Assembly (NCBI RefSeq): GCF_023094165.1
Contig: NZ_JALMDK010000003.1
Coordinates: 868,001 to 932,000, forward strand
Direction of reading: 5' to 3'
DNA: 64,000 bases
From: Crossiella sp. S99.2
GTDB lineage: Bacteria > Actinomycetota > Actinomycetes > Mycobacteriales > Pseudonocardiaceae
Shown: positions 1-7,888 of the stretch, piece by piece
How positions within the stretch are numbered: position 1 is the stretch's first letter
How the letters are laid out: each line of letters starts with the position of its first letter
Notes under the pieces: generated by a model
Seen by the model: the letters and a program-made list of their open reading frames with translations, nothing else
What the model was told of the DNA's origin: nothing
The model's database searches: none
Position numbers and translations under genes: made by a program

Positions 1-654
1 CGCTACGGATCGGCCGAGTTGCTGCGCCTGGTCCAGGTCCGCACGCTGGCCACCGCCGGCGTGCCCCTGGCTGAGATCAGGCCGCTGCTCGACGCCGGCA
101 CCGAGCAGTTCGCCGCCGCCCTCGACGACGTCAAACGCCGCCTCACCAAACAAATCGAGGACCTCACCGCGCGCCGCGACACCCTGCACCGGCTCACCGA
201 GGGCGACCGGGCCCTGCTGCCCGAACGCGCGCTCGCCCTGCTGGACCGGCTCGCCGAACTCGGCATGACCGCGGCGGATCTGGCGATCGTCCGGGAGGGC
301 CTGGTGCTGGCCAGGGCCCTGGTCCCGGAGGACTTCGACACCTACCTCGGCAACGTAGCGGCGGCCCTGGACGACCCCCGCTTCGTCGAACTGCAACGGC
401 TCGGCTGGGCCAGCGCGGACTGGGATCCGGACGATCCCCGGCTGGACGAACTCGCCACCGCCACCGCCGAGCACTACCTCGCCAACCCCGCGCGACTGGC
501 CATTGTGACCGCTTTCCAGGGCCGCACCGACCCCGCCGCCCGGCACGGGTTGATCAGTTACCACAACATGGACAAGGCCCCGGCCTGGACCAGGTTGACC
601 GCGCTCACCGAGGCCAAACTCCGCGCCGCCGGCGTGCCCATACCGGGCCGATGA
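1..654 (+). CDS. MerR-family transcriptional regulator, 5' end outside window
   Basis: The frame is open from base 1, so the N-terminal half of the winged helix lies outside the window. What remains starts with RYGSAELLRLVQVRTLATAG, the second part of a MerR-type HTH (VPLAEIRPLLDAG). A long dimerisation helix follows (residues about 35-65, rich in Arg/Glu), then about 140 residues of a C-terminal effector region. That region has no metal-binding cysteines, so a metal sensor is unlikely; a TipA-like or generic ligand-sensing MerR is more plausible. It ends in TGA, and an inverted repeat lies just downstream. The family assignment is good, but the ligand cannot be told. Confidence 0.8.
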   Translation, partial: RYGSAELLRLVQVRTLATAGVPLAEIRPLLDAGTEQFAAALDDVKRRLTKQIEDLTARRDTLHRLTEGDRALLPERALALLDRLAELGMTAADLAIVREGLVLARALVPEDFDTYLGNVAAALDDPRFVELQRLGWASADWDPDDPRLDELATATAEHYLANPARLAIVTAFQGRTDPAARHGLISYHNMDKAPAWTRLTALTEAKLRAAGVPIPGR

Positions 655-682
655 CGGCGGGGCCGACACCGTTACCGCACGG

Positions 683-738
683 TTACCGCTTGCTGACCTG
701 AGCGGACTCGCATTTGCTCCCAGGTCAAGCAGCGGTAA
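683..738. repeat. Imperfect inverted repeat in intergenic region
   Basis: Two arms of 18 bases (683-700 and 721-738) are near reverse complements (TTACCGC at the outer end, CAGGTCA at the inner end) with a 20-base spacer. The outer arm lies after a further direct copy of GGTTACCGC. The repeat sits between the MerR gene and the DUF6292 gene, about 60 bases before the latter's start. It could be an operator or a terminator, and no T-run follows it. Confidence 0.35.
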
Positions 739-798
739 TGTCTCCCCATCACAATCAAACACGCTGGCGAACCCGGCCAGTCCGGAAACGGAGCCAGC

Positions 799-1374
799 AT
801 GAGCGAGTCCACCCGTCCAGCCAGCACTGGTTTCGCCGAAGCCAGGGCGCACGCCAGCCGGGTCGAGTTCGGTCAGCAGGTCCGCGCCGCCCGCACGGTC
901 GCCTGCCACGCCACCGATCCGCAGGACCGCCACGACCTCCTGGCCATGCTCGGTCTGCCCAACCCCGAGCCCACCCCCGAACCTCCGCCGCTGTCCCAGG
1001 CCCTGTCCAGCTACGTGCACGCCGTGGCCGCCGCGCTGGGCGTCTCCACCGACGGCGCGCTGTGCGAGGTCACCGACACGGCAACGGCCTACCTGGCTCT
1101 CACCCGTCGCTGGCCCGGCCTGCCCGGCCACGACCTGATGCTCACCTGGACCGAACGCCACGGCTGGCTGGTCGCGGTCGAAACCGACCCGGCCGAAACC
1201 CCCGTGGTCATCGCCAGCCTGGGCGCGGACCTGACCCCGGCCCCGGCGCTGGTGGCCCGGTTCGTCACCGATGCGCTGGCCGGCGGCGCGACCGCGGTCG
1301 GCTCACCGGGCCCGGTGGCCGGTGCGGACCGGCGTGGCCTGGCCGAGCGGATGGCGGCGCACTCGGTCGGCTGA
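799..1374 (+). CDS. DUF6292-family protein
   Basis: A 191-residue soluble protein. Residues about 75-185 match the DUF6292 pattern common in actinomycetes: YVHAVAAALGV near 75, then a TAYLAL segment, LTWTERHGWLVAVE, and a C-terminal PAPALVARFVTDAL stretch. Members are often encoded near regulators and are of unknown function. The ATG at 799 is preceded by GGAGCC, a passable ribosome site. No signal peptide or membrane segment is present. The N-terminal 70 residues are low-complexity and proline-rich. It is probably monocistronic, because the next gene is on the other strand 5 bases away. Confidence 0.7.
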   Translation: MSESTRPASTGFAEARAHASRVEFGQQVRAARTVACHATDPQDRHDLLAMLGLPNPEPTPEPPPLSQALSSYVHAVAAALGVSTDGALCEVTDTATAYLALTRRWPGLPGHDLMLTWTERHGWLVAVETDPAETPVVIASLGADLTPAPALVARFVTDALAGGATAVGSPGPVAGADRRGLAERMAAHSVG

Positions 1375-1379
1375 GCCGA

Positions 1380-3464
1380 TCAGCGCTCGGCGGTGTCCCG
1401 GAACCAGCGGAGGATCTCGCCGAGCGCTCGCACGTTGGCCGGGTCGGCCAGCACGGTCAGCGGGAAACTGGGGCGCAGGGCGAGTTTGCTCGCCGGGATG
1501 TCGATGCCCGGGATCTTGTTGAGCCGCAGGCGTAGTTCGTCGCGGATCGCCGGGTCGGTGAACGGCTCCCGGGTGGCCAGGTGCAGGAAAACGACCTCGA
1601 TGTACCCGGCGGCGCCGTAGGTCGGGTAGATGGTGAACGGCCAGACGTGTTTCCGCCCTGGCCGGTCGAGCAACAGGAAGCAGCTGGTCACCTTGGCTCC
1701 GTCGCCGAAACCGAACCTGCCGCCCAGCTCCAGCCAGCAGGAGAGCAGGGCGTCCACGCCTTGGACCTCATCGGCGGGGTTGCACATCTCCAGCTGCTCT
1801 TCGAACCGTCCCGAGTAGATGTCGTAGTCGTCGGCATCCTCCGGCTCCCCTGCCAGGCCGGTGGCGTCCAGGCCGAGCAGTTCGGCGATGCCGGCCGCGG
1901 ACAGCCACTGATCCCAATCGGCCGTGTTGTGCTCGTCCAGGCGCACGCCGTCAGCTCGCAACACGTCCAGGACCTCACCGCGATCCGCGTCCGCCCAGCG
2001 GAAGGTGGCCGACACCCGGCCGTCGAAGCCGAGCACCCGGTGCGCGTTCACCACACCCGGGGTGTTGGCCAGGTGCACGCCGACCGGCCGCGGGTGCGAG
2101 TCAATCAGCGCGGCCATCTCGCCGTAGGTCGTCCACCCGCCTGCCGGCAGGGCCGCCAGCGCCCGGTGCAGCAGGCTCCAGTCCCTGGCCTTCTCCACCT
2201 GGTGCGCGCCGACCGGTCCCGGCCACAGCCGGATCGCCCGGTCGGCCAGATCCTCCGCCCTGGCCAGGATTTCCCCGGCGCCCCAACGGCTGGTGCCCGC
2301 GATCTGCCGGTTGAGTTCCAGGTGGCTGGCGGCCAGCAGGTCTTGTTTACGCTGGAACGGGTGGTTGGACAGGGTGGCGTTGACCGCGGTCAGGGTCAGG
2401 TTGCCCAGGGTGTGCAGCAGTTCCCGGTGCCGCTCCACCGGGTCGCCGCCGTCCTCGGCGAGCACGTCCAGCCACTCCTGGGTCGGAGTCTGCGGCAGCA
2501 CGTGCTCGATGGTGAGCTTGGCCTTGGCGAAGTCCACCGGCTCCGGGTGCTCGTGGCTTTCCTCCAGGCGTTGCAGCACCAGCTTGCGCTGGGCCGGCTG
2601 GCCCTGCTGGTAGAACCGCTTGGTCCGGATCGCGGTGCGCAACTCCTCATCCGTCGGCCAGGAGCGGCGCTGACCGGAGAGCACCCAGCGCACGCCGTCG
2701 GCCACCGGCTGGTCGGCGGGCAGCTGGGCAGGCAGATCCTCGAAGATCCGGGCCAGGCTGTTGGGCGCCACCTTGCAGATCATCCGGCGGACCAGGAAAC
2801 TCTCCATGTACCCCAGCGCGGTGGCGAGGTCCACTGTGGACAGTTCGCCGAGTTCGCGCTTCTCCAGCAACGCCATCAGCGCCGGGTAGGCCGCGGTAGT
2901 CGGCCAGCTCGCCAGGCGCCGCAGGCTGTCGCGGACGGCCTGATCCGGCTCGCGGTCGGGCTCGGTCAGTGTGCGCAGGTGCGGGGCGCGGCGGGTCAGC
3001 TCACGCAGGTAGGACTCGACCGCCGCCTCGGTGCCGCCCGCCCGGTGCAGCCGTTCCTGTTGCGCCACATACAGATCCTGCCGCCGGACCCGCTCGTCGC
3101 CGGTCAGCACCAGGTGCAGCCACATGAGTTGTTCGAGGCGGTCGCCCAGATCCCGTTCCAGTGGCAGCCACAGGTCGGTGTAGATCCGCTCGGCCTGGGT
3201 GGGCAGGCACATGAAGAGGTGGTTGCGCAGCAGGTCCGCCTGGCTCAGTCGCAGGCCGGTGTTGTTGAGCGACTCGAAGATCCGGTGCACGTTGTCGCCC
3301 CGGTCCGCGGTGACCAGCACCAGGCTCAGCCGGGTGGTCAGCGACTGCTCGACGCGGTCCAGCGCGGCCGGATCGGTCAGCCGTTCCAGCCGCCGCCGGA
3401 AGTACCGGTAGGCCGCGGCGAGCCGATCCTCGCCGGTGGCCTGGCCGTCCAGCAGACAGCTCCG
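1380..3464 (-). pseudogene. DUF262/DUF1524 (GmrSD-type) protein, 3' part of gene split by a transposon
   Basis: This is the downstream part of a gene whose first 397 bases lie at 5030-5426. If the insertion is removed, taking a shared CGGA into account, 397 + 2081 bases give exactly 826 codons in one frame, so the gene was intact before insertion. The part carries the rest of the DUF262 domain, then a DUF1524 nuclease-like region with IEHVLPQT, HTLGNLTL and LSNHPFQRKQDLL. After that comes a region like O6-alkylguanine transferase/ATL proteins (GGWTTYGEMAALI, then NAHRVLGFDG, with Ala where the family has Cys or Trp). A C-terminal domain of about 190 residues ends the protein. DUF262/DUF1524 proteins are known as modification-dependent restriction enzymes (GmrSD, BrxU). 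Without its N-terminal NTPase motif this part should be inactive. Confidence 0.8.
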
Positions 3465-4714
3465 TTGACATCCTCTCCGCTCTGAAGGACGGAGATTCCC
3501 TCCACGCGGCGCGTGGAACACGCAGCGTCTGGGTGGGTTACCGCTTCGCCGCGCGGTGCCGGCACCGCTGCTGGTCTTACCCGCGCTCCACGGTCGTTGA
3601 AGTCCGCCTGCCCGGCGGCCTTGATGTTCTTGGCGGCATTGATGTCCCGGTCGTGGGTGCTGCCGCACGGACAGTCCCACGACCGGACCTCGAGCGCCAT
3701 CTTGTCGCCGACCCGGCCACAGTCCGAGCACATCCGGGTGGACGGGAAGAACCGGTCCACCCTGGCGAACGTGCGCCCATACCGGGCGGCCTTGTACTCC
3801 AACATGCCGGTGAAGCTGGCCCAGCCCGCATCGTGCACAGCCTTCGCGAGCCGGGTCCGGCCGAGACCGGCCACGCACAAATCCTCGACGTAGACCGCTT
3901 GATTATCGCGGATGATCGTCGTGGACAGCTTGTGCTGGAAGTCCCGGCGTGTGTCGACCACCCGAGCATGGGCACGGGCGAGCGCGACGACGGCCTTGCG
4001 GCGACGGTTCGAGCCCTTGGCCTTGCGCGACAGAGCTTTCTGCAACTTGCCGAGCCTGCGCGCGGCCTGCCGCAGGAAACGCGGTGCGGCAACCTTCGTG
4101 CCGTCCGAGAGCACCGCGAAATGGGTCAAACCCAGATCGATCCCCACCGCAGAATCCGAGGATGGCAACGGATCCTCCGTCACCTGCACGACAAACGAGG
4201 CGAAATACCGGCCGGCCGCGTCCTTGATCACGGTGACGCTGGACGGATCGGCAGGGAGCCGACGCGACCAGCGCACCGGCAGGTCGCCGATCTTCGGCAG
4301 CCTCAGGCGGCCGTTGTCCAAGACCTTGAACCGGGCGTTCTTCGTGAAGCGGATGGCCTGCCGATTGTCCTTGCGTGACCGGAACCGTGGCGGCGCGACC
4401 TTGCGGCCCTTGCGCTTACCTGAGACCGAGGCGAAGAAGTTGCGGTAGGCCACGTTCAAATCGGCCAGGGCCTGTTGCAGCACGACCGAGGACACCTCGG
4501 AAAGCCACGCCCGCTCCGGCGTGCCCTTGGCCTGGGTGATGACCTGCTTGGACAGCTCGCCCTCGGACAGGTACGGCAGCCCTTCGGCTCGCGCTTCCTG
4601 ACGTGCCCGCAGTCCGTCGTTGAACACCACCCGTGCGCAGCCGAACGCGCGGGCCAACGCGATCTGCTGGCCCGGCGTCGGTTCGACGCGGTAGTTGTAC
4701 CGCAGCTGCACCAC
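3377..4714 (-). CDS. tnpB: TnpB, RNA-guided nuclease of IS200/IS605-type element
   Basis: A 445-residue protein with the usual TnpB layout: N-terminal YNYRVEPTPGQQ helix-turn-helix region, OrfB_IS605 core, then a RuvC-like domain with zinc ribbon. The three catalytic acidic residues are present: Asp near 192 in GIDLGLTHFAVL, Glu near 277 in YVEDLCVAGL, and Asp near 355 in HDRDINAAKNI. The zinc ribbon has the two CxxC pairs CSDC and CPCG. The ATG at 4714 is divergent from the broken tnpA, as in IS605. TnpB homology ends near residue 370. The remaining 75 residues run through the transposon right end into the disrupted DUF262 gene, so the native stop seems to be missing. TnpB proteins cut DNA guided by an RNA made from the element's right end. 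Confidence 0.9.
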   Translation of the reverse strand: MVQLRYNYRVEPTPGQQIALARAFGCARVVFNDGLRARQEARAEGLPYLSEGELSKQVITQAKGTPERAWLSEVSSVVLQQALADLNVAYRNFFASVSGKRKGRKVAPPRFRSRKDNRQAIRFTKNARFKVLDNGRLRLPKIGDLPVRWSRRLPADPSSVTVIKDAAGRYFASFVVQVTEDPLPSSDSAVGIDLGLTHFAVLSDGTKVAAPRFLRQAARRLGKLQKALSRKAKGSNRRRKAVVALARAHARVVDTRRDFQHKLSTTIIRDNQAVYVEDLCVAGLGRTRLAKAVHDAGWASFTGMLEYKAARYGRTFARVDRFFPSTRMCSDCGRVGDKMALEVRSWDCPCGSTHDRDINAAKNIKAAGQADFNDRGARVRPAAVPAPRGEAVTHPDAACSTRRVEGISVLQSGEDVNGAVCWTARPPARIGSPRPTGTSGGGWNG

Positions 4715-4720
4715 GCCATT

Positions 4721-4740
4721 CTATGAAGTTGGTTTCATAG
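4721..4740. promoter_or_regulatory. Palindrome between divergent tnpA and tnpB starts
   Basis: Arms CTATGAA and TTCATAG (7 bases each, 6-base spacer) lie in the 32-base gap between the two divergent transposon genes. The position suggests an operator or a structural element controlling both genes. Confidence 0.35.
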
Positions 4741-4746
4741 CCGATC

Positions 4747-4972
4747 ATGAGGGTGTTCGTGCTGGTCGCCACTGTGTTTTCATGCTTCACACACTTGGTG
4801 TTCGTCACGAAGTACCGGCACAAGGTGTTCAGCGGCCGACACCTGACCCGGCTAGCGGAGATCATGCGGGCCCGTCTGTGGCGACTTCGAGTGCGAGCTG
4901 GCCGAGTTCAACGGCGAGGCCACCCACGTGCACCTGCTGGTCAACTTTCCGCCCAAGGTCGCTCGGCGGTGA
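4747..4972 (+). pseudogene. tnpA: Truncated, frameshifted IS200-type TnpA (Y1 transposase)
   Basis: The first frame reads THLVFVTKYRHKVFSGRHL, the typical N-terminus of Y1 transposases. Around base 4880 the homology moves to another frame and continues as DFECELAEFNGEATHVHLLV, which contains the His-hydrophobic-His metal-binding motif, then NFPPKVA and a stop at 4972. The remaining half, with the catalytic tyrosine helix, is missing. It is therefore non-functional. The deleted part would have lain between here and the left end near 5029. Confidence 0.75.
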
Positions 4973-5029
4973 CCGGCCTGCCGCGCGGGCCTTCACCACC
5001 GGGCTGGAGCCCGGCACACTGACCCGCAT

Positions 5030-5426
5030 TCCGGTAGCTGTCCCGGTTGGCCTGGGTGGGCAGCAGCCGCAGCCGGTCGTCGCCGTGTTTGTAGCGGTTG
5101 AGCAGGTAGAGGTCGTTGATCCGCTCGGTCTCGCCGAGATGGTCGCGCAACGCGGCCAGCGCCAGGCTCAGCGAGGTGAGCCGCTGCTGTCCGTCTACCA
5201 CCACCCACTGCTCGAAGCCCGCCTCGCTGCGCGGCGAGGGCGCCAGCACCACCGAGCCCAGGAAGTGGGTCGGCCCGGCCGGTGGCGGCTCGGCCTGGCT
5301 GAGCACGTCCTCCCACAGGAGTTCGAGCTGTTTGTCCGTCCACGAGTAGGTCCGCTGGTACAGCGGCACCTGGAACTGGCGCTGGCCCTGGATCAGCCCG
5401 GTCAACGTGGTTTCTGAAGCACGCAA
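5030..5426 (-). pseudogene. DUF262 (GmrSD-type) protein, 5' part of split gene
   Basis: N-terminal 132 codons of the gene interrupted by the IS200/IS605-type element. The part carries the DUF262 signature: FQVPLYQRTYSW near residue 16 and VVVDGQQRLTSL near 75, the DGQQR motif implicated in nucleotide hydrolysis. It ends at NRDSYR, where the transposon begins. The likely start is TTG at 5426, with GGGGTGGGGA six to eight bases upstream on the minus strand. Translation past the junction gives about 28 foreign residues. See 1380-3464 for the rest. Confidence 0.8.
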
Positions 5427-5448
5427 GAGTCCCCACCCCCGGCAGGAA

Positions 5449-6534
5449 TTAGACCACCAGCGTGTCGATCACCTCACCCGGGGTAGGCATGGCGGCGATC
5501 TCCGCGCTGACCTCGCGGGCCGCCGTGCGCCAGCCGGGATCCGCCAGCAGCCGCCGCAACAGCTCCGGCGTCACCTCCTCGGCAACCGCTTTCACCCCGG
5601 CCCCGCGCGCGTGCACCGCGTCCGCCGTGATGAACCGGTCGGAGCCGTCCGGCAGCACCAGCTGCGGCACCCCGGCCGCCAGCGCGGCCAGTGCGGTGCC
5701 CGAGCCGCCGTGGTGCACCGCGGCCGCGCAGGTCTCCAGCAGCCGGTGCCACGGCACCCAACCGGTCGGTTGGACGTTGGCTGGCAGGGAACCCAGTTCG
5801 CTGATGTCCATCCGGCCCATGACCAGGGTGAAGTCGGCGTCGATCGCCGCGGCGGCGGTGACCACTCGGTCCAGGCGGGTGAGGCCGTCGACCTTGGGCG
5901 GCACGGTGCCGAGGGTTACCGCGATGCGGGGGCGGCCGGTGGGCTCGGGGAGGTCGCCGGGGGTGTCCAGGGGGATGGGGCGCACCGGATTGCCATAGGC
6001 CGGGCCGGGGATCATGCCGCGTGGGGCGATCTCCAGGGTGCCGGTGGGGGTCAGGCCGGGGTGGCCGAGTTCGGTGAGCATCAGCTCGCGCAGGCCGGCG
6101 GTGCGGGTGAAGCCGAGTTCGTGCTGGATGGCGGGGATGCCGAGTTCGGCGGCGGCGACCAGGGCGGCCGGGTAGAGGTACTCGTAGATCACCAGGTCGG
6201 GGCGCCAGGCGCGGACCGTGCTGATGGTGGCGGGCAGGGCGGCCAGGTTGACCTGGGCGGCCAGTGGGACGAAGGCGGCCCGGTCGGCGGAGTTGGTGGC
6301 CACGGTGCGGGCCAGCAGGTCGGGGTGCACCTCGGCGCCCCGACGGCGGAGTTCGTGCCGCCAGTCCAGGCCGGGCTGGATGGGCAGGTGCGGGACGTCG
6401 AGTGTGGTGATCGCCTCGCCGCCGTCCAGGGTGGCGAAGGCGATGGCGTGGCCGCGGTCACGGAATGCCGTGGCCAGCGGAATCATCGGCAACAGGTGGC
6501 CGGCTCCGGGACTTCCCAGGAAAAGGACCCGCAT
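5449..6534 (-). CDS. GT1-family glycosyltransferase (macrolide/antibiotic type)
   Basis: A 361-residue GT-B glycosyltransferase. The N-terminal domain starts MRVLFLGSPGAGHLLPMIPLA, as in EryCIII/DesVII-type and vancomycin-type enzymes. The C-terminal donor-binding domain has TGWVPWHRLLETCAAAVHHGGSGT followed by GVPQLVLP, the UGT-like nucleotide-sugar motif with its HGGSGT loop. Enzymes of this type move a (deoxy)sugar from an NDP-sugar to a natural product. Length is slightly short for the group (usually 380-430). The ATG at 6534 is preceded by GGTCCTTTTCC on the coding strand's other side, so the ribosome site is weak. The gene is divergent from the MFS-ATP-grasp pair and no sugar-biosynthesis genes are nearby. 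The acceptor is unknown. Confidence 0.85.
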   Translation of the reverse strand: MRVLFLGSPGAGHLLPMIPLATAFRDRGHAIAFATLDGGEAITTLDVPHLPIQPGLDWRHELRRRGAEVHPDLLARTVATNSADRAAFVPLAAQVNLAALPATISTVRAWRPDLVIYEYLYPAALVAAAELGIPAIQHELGFTRTAGLRELMLTELGHPGLTPTGTLEIAPRGMIPGPAYGNPVRPIPLDTPGDLPEPTGRPRIAVTLGTVPPKVDGLTRLDRVVTAAAAIDADFTLVMGRMDISELGSLPANVQPTGWVPWHRLLETCAAAVHHGGSGTALAALAAGVPQLVLPDGSDRFITADAVHARGAGVKAVAEEVTPELLRRLLADPGWRTAAREVSAEIAAMPTPGEVIDTLVV

Positions 6535-6679
6535 GAATCAAATCCTTCAATGTTGCGAGCAGAGTCACATCGGCCGGATTGGCCAATGAGGGTACCGGAT
6601 GATAACATTCTGTTTCTCCGTTGTTCATCCCCGCCATTTGCGATGAACTCGATTCCGCGAATAACCGAGTTGAGCGAAT
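6535..6679. promoter_or_regulatory. Shared divergent promoter region
   Basis: 145 bases between the divergent glycosyltransferase and MFS genes, clearly richer in A+T than its surroundings (for example GATGATAACATTCTGTTTC). It probably holds promoters for both directions. No clear operator palindrome was seen. Confidence 0.4.
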
Positions 6680-7888
6680 GTGACCCGACTGTACAACGGC
6701 TACCAACTGTTCTCCGGACTGCTCTGGTGGCTGCCCGTCTTCTACCTCTACCAGCGCAACGCCGGTCTGACCGACGAGCAGATCTTCACCATCCAGAGCA
6801 TCTACTACGTGTTCTTCTGCCTGCTGGAGATTCCCACCGGCGCGCTCGCGGACCGGTTCGACTATCGCCGGTTCCTGCTCGCCGGGGCGGGCACGCTGCT
6901 GGTCGCGAACCTGTTGCCGGTGTTCTGGCCGGTGTTCTGGGGATTCCTGGTGCACTTCCTGCTGGTGGCGCTGGCGAACTCGCTGGTCTCCGGTGCGGGC
7001 AGCGCCTATCTGTACGAATACCTCGTCCGTTCGGGCGTACCGGAGCGTTATCGCAAAGCCGAGGGCAACGCGCGGGCGGCCAGTCTGATCGGGCGGGTCG
7101 CCTGTCTGCCGCTGGCCGGGTTCCTCATGCAGTGGCACACCCCGCTGCCCTATCTGCTCACCGCCGCCGGCGCGGCCGTCGCGGTGCTGCTGGCCGCCCG
7201 CCTGCCCGCGCTGCCCGGTGGTCAGCGGCAGCCGGACAAGGCCGAGCGGGAGCCGCTGGCCCAGGCGCTGACCGGCGCGGTCCGCCTGGTCACCCGCTCG
7301 AAGCTGCTGATGCTGTTGATCGTGCAGGGCGTGGCGGTGTTCACCCTGGTCCGGGTGTTGCAGACCAACCTGTTCCAGCCGATCCTGGCCGCCAAGGACC
7401 TCCCGGTGGCCGCCTTCGGCTCGGTGCTGGCCGCCAACGCGCTCTTCGAGGTGGCCGGGGCGGCGCGTTCGGCGCTGGTGCGGCGCTGGCTCAGCGACAC
7501 CAGGGCGATCTTCGTGCTGACCACCGTGCTCGCCCTGCTGCTCGCACTGCTGGTACCGGCCGGGCTGGCCGCGACCATCGCGCTGATGTGCGTGTTCTCC
7601 CTGGTCTCCGGGGTGGCCTACCCGATCCAGCGGCAGCTGGTCAACGACGCGATCACCGATCCCTCCCGCCGGGCCACCGTGCTCTCCGTCGAGTCCATTG
7701 TGGACAGACTGGTGTGCTCGCTGGTCGTGCTCGCCCTGGGCGCCTACCTCTCCGCCGGGGCGCTGAACCTGTTCCTCCTGCACCTGGCCATCGGCACCGT
7801 CGTGCTGATGACCGTGCTGGCCGTATTCCTCCGCCGGGCGAACCGCCGCCGCGCGCCGGAGGCCGTGAGCGAAGGACGCACCCGATGA
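6680..7888 (+). CDS. MFS transporter
   Basis: A 402-residue integral membrane protein with about 12 hydrophobic segments. The N-terminus LYNGYQLFSGLLWWLPVFYLYQ is the first helix, and ALADRFDYRRF near residue 56 is the MFS loop 2-3 signature (here A-D-R-F-D-Y-R-R). A longer cytoplasmic loop near 180-200 divides the two halves. The start is GTG at 6680. It overlaps the following ATP-grasp gene by ATGA (7885-7888), so the two are translationally coupled. Its job is probably export of the product made by the neighbouring ATP-grasp, methyltransferase and glycosyltransferase enzymes. This function is inferred from the neighbourhood. Confidence 0.85.
   Translation: MTRLYNGYQLFSGLLWWLPVFYLYQRNAGLTDEQIFTIQSIYYVFFCLLEIPTGALADRFDYRRFLLAGAGTLLVANLLPVFWPVFWGFLVHFLLVALANSLVSGAGSAYLYEYLVRSGVPERYRKAEGNARAASLIGRVACLPLAGFLMQWHTPLPYLLTAAGAAVAVLLAARLPALPGGQRQPDKAEREPLAQALTGAVRLVTRSKLLMLLIVQGVAVFTLVRVLQTNLFQPILAAKDLPVAAFGSVLAANALFEVAGAARSALVRRWLSDTRAIFVLTTVLALLLALLVPAGLAATIALMCVFSLVSGVAYPIQRQLVNDAITDPSRRATVLSVESIVDRLVCSLVVLALGAYLSAGALNLFLLHLAIGTVVLMTVLAVFLRRANRRRAPEAVSEGRTR

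Larger units (their letters stand above)
3465..5029 (-). mobile_element. IS200/IS605-type element, tnpA broken, tnpB intact
   Basis: The element is bounded by restoration of the DUF262 frame on both sides; the exact ends are uncertain by up to 4 bases because CGGA occurs at both junctions. tnpA (plus strand) and tnpB (minus strand) diverge from the centre. Hairpins lie near both ends: CTCCG/CGGAG inside the right end (3474-3496 region) and CCGGGCT-GG-AGCCCGG near the left end (about 5009-5025). There is no target duplication beyond the ambiguous CGGA, as expected for the single-strand Y1 transposition mechanism. The element probably cannot move itself, because tnpA has lost its C-terminus. 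Confidence 0.8.

Noticed and set aside
1581..3485. 634-codon plus-strand frame opposite the DUF262 gene
   Set aside because: Shadow of the coding frame on the other strand. No start signal and no domains.
1380..3878. 832-codon frame joining DUF262 C-part to transposon sequence
   Set aside because: The first about 150 codons read antisense-frame transposon DNA. The true upstream half lies at 5030-5426.
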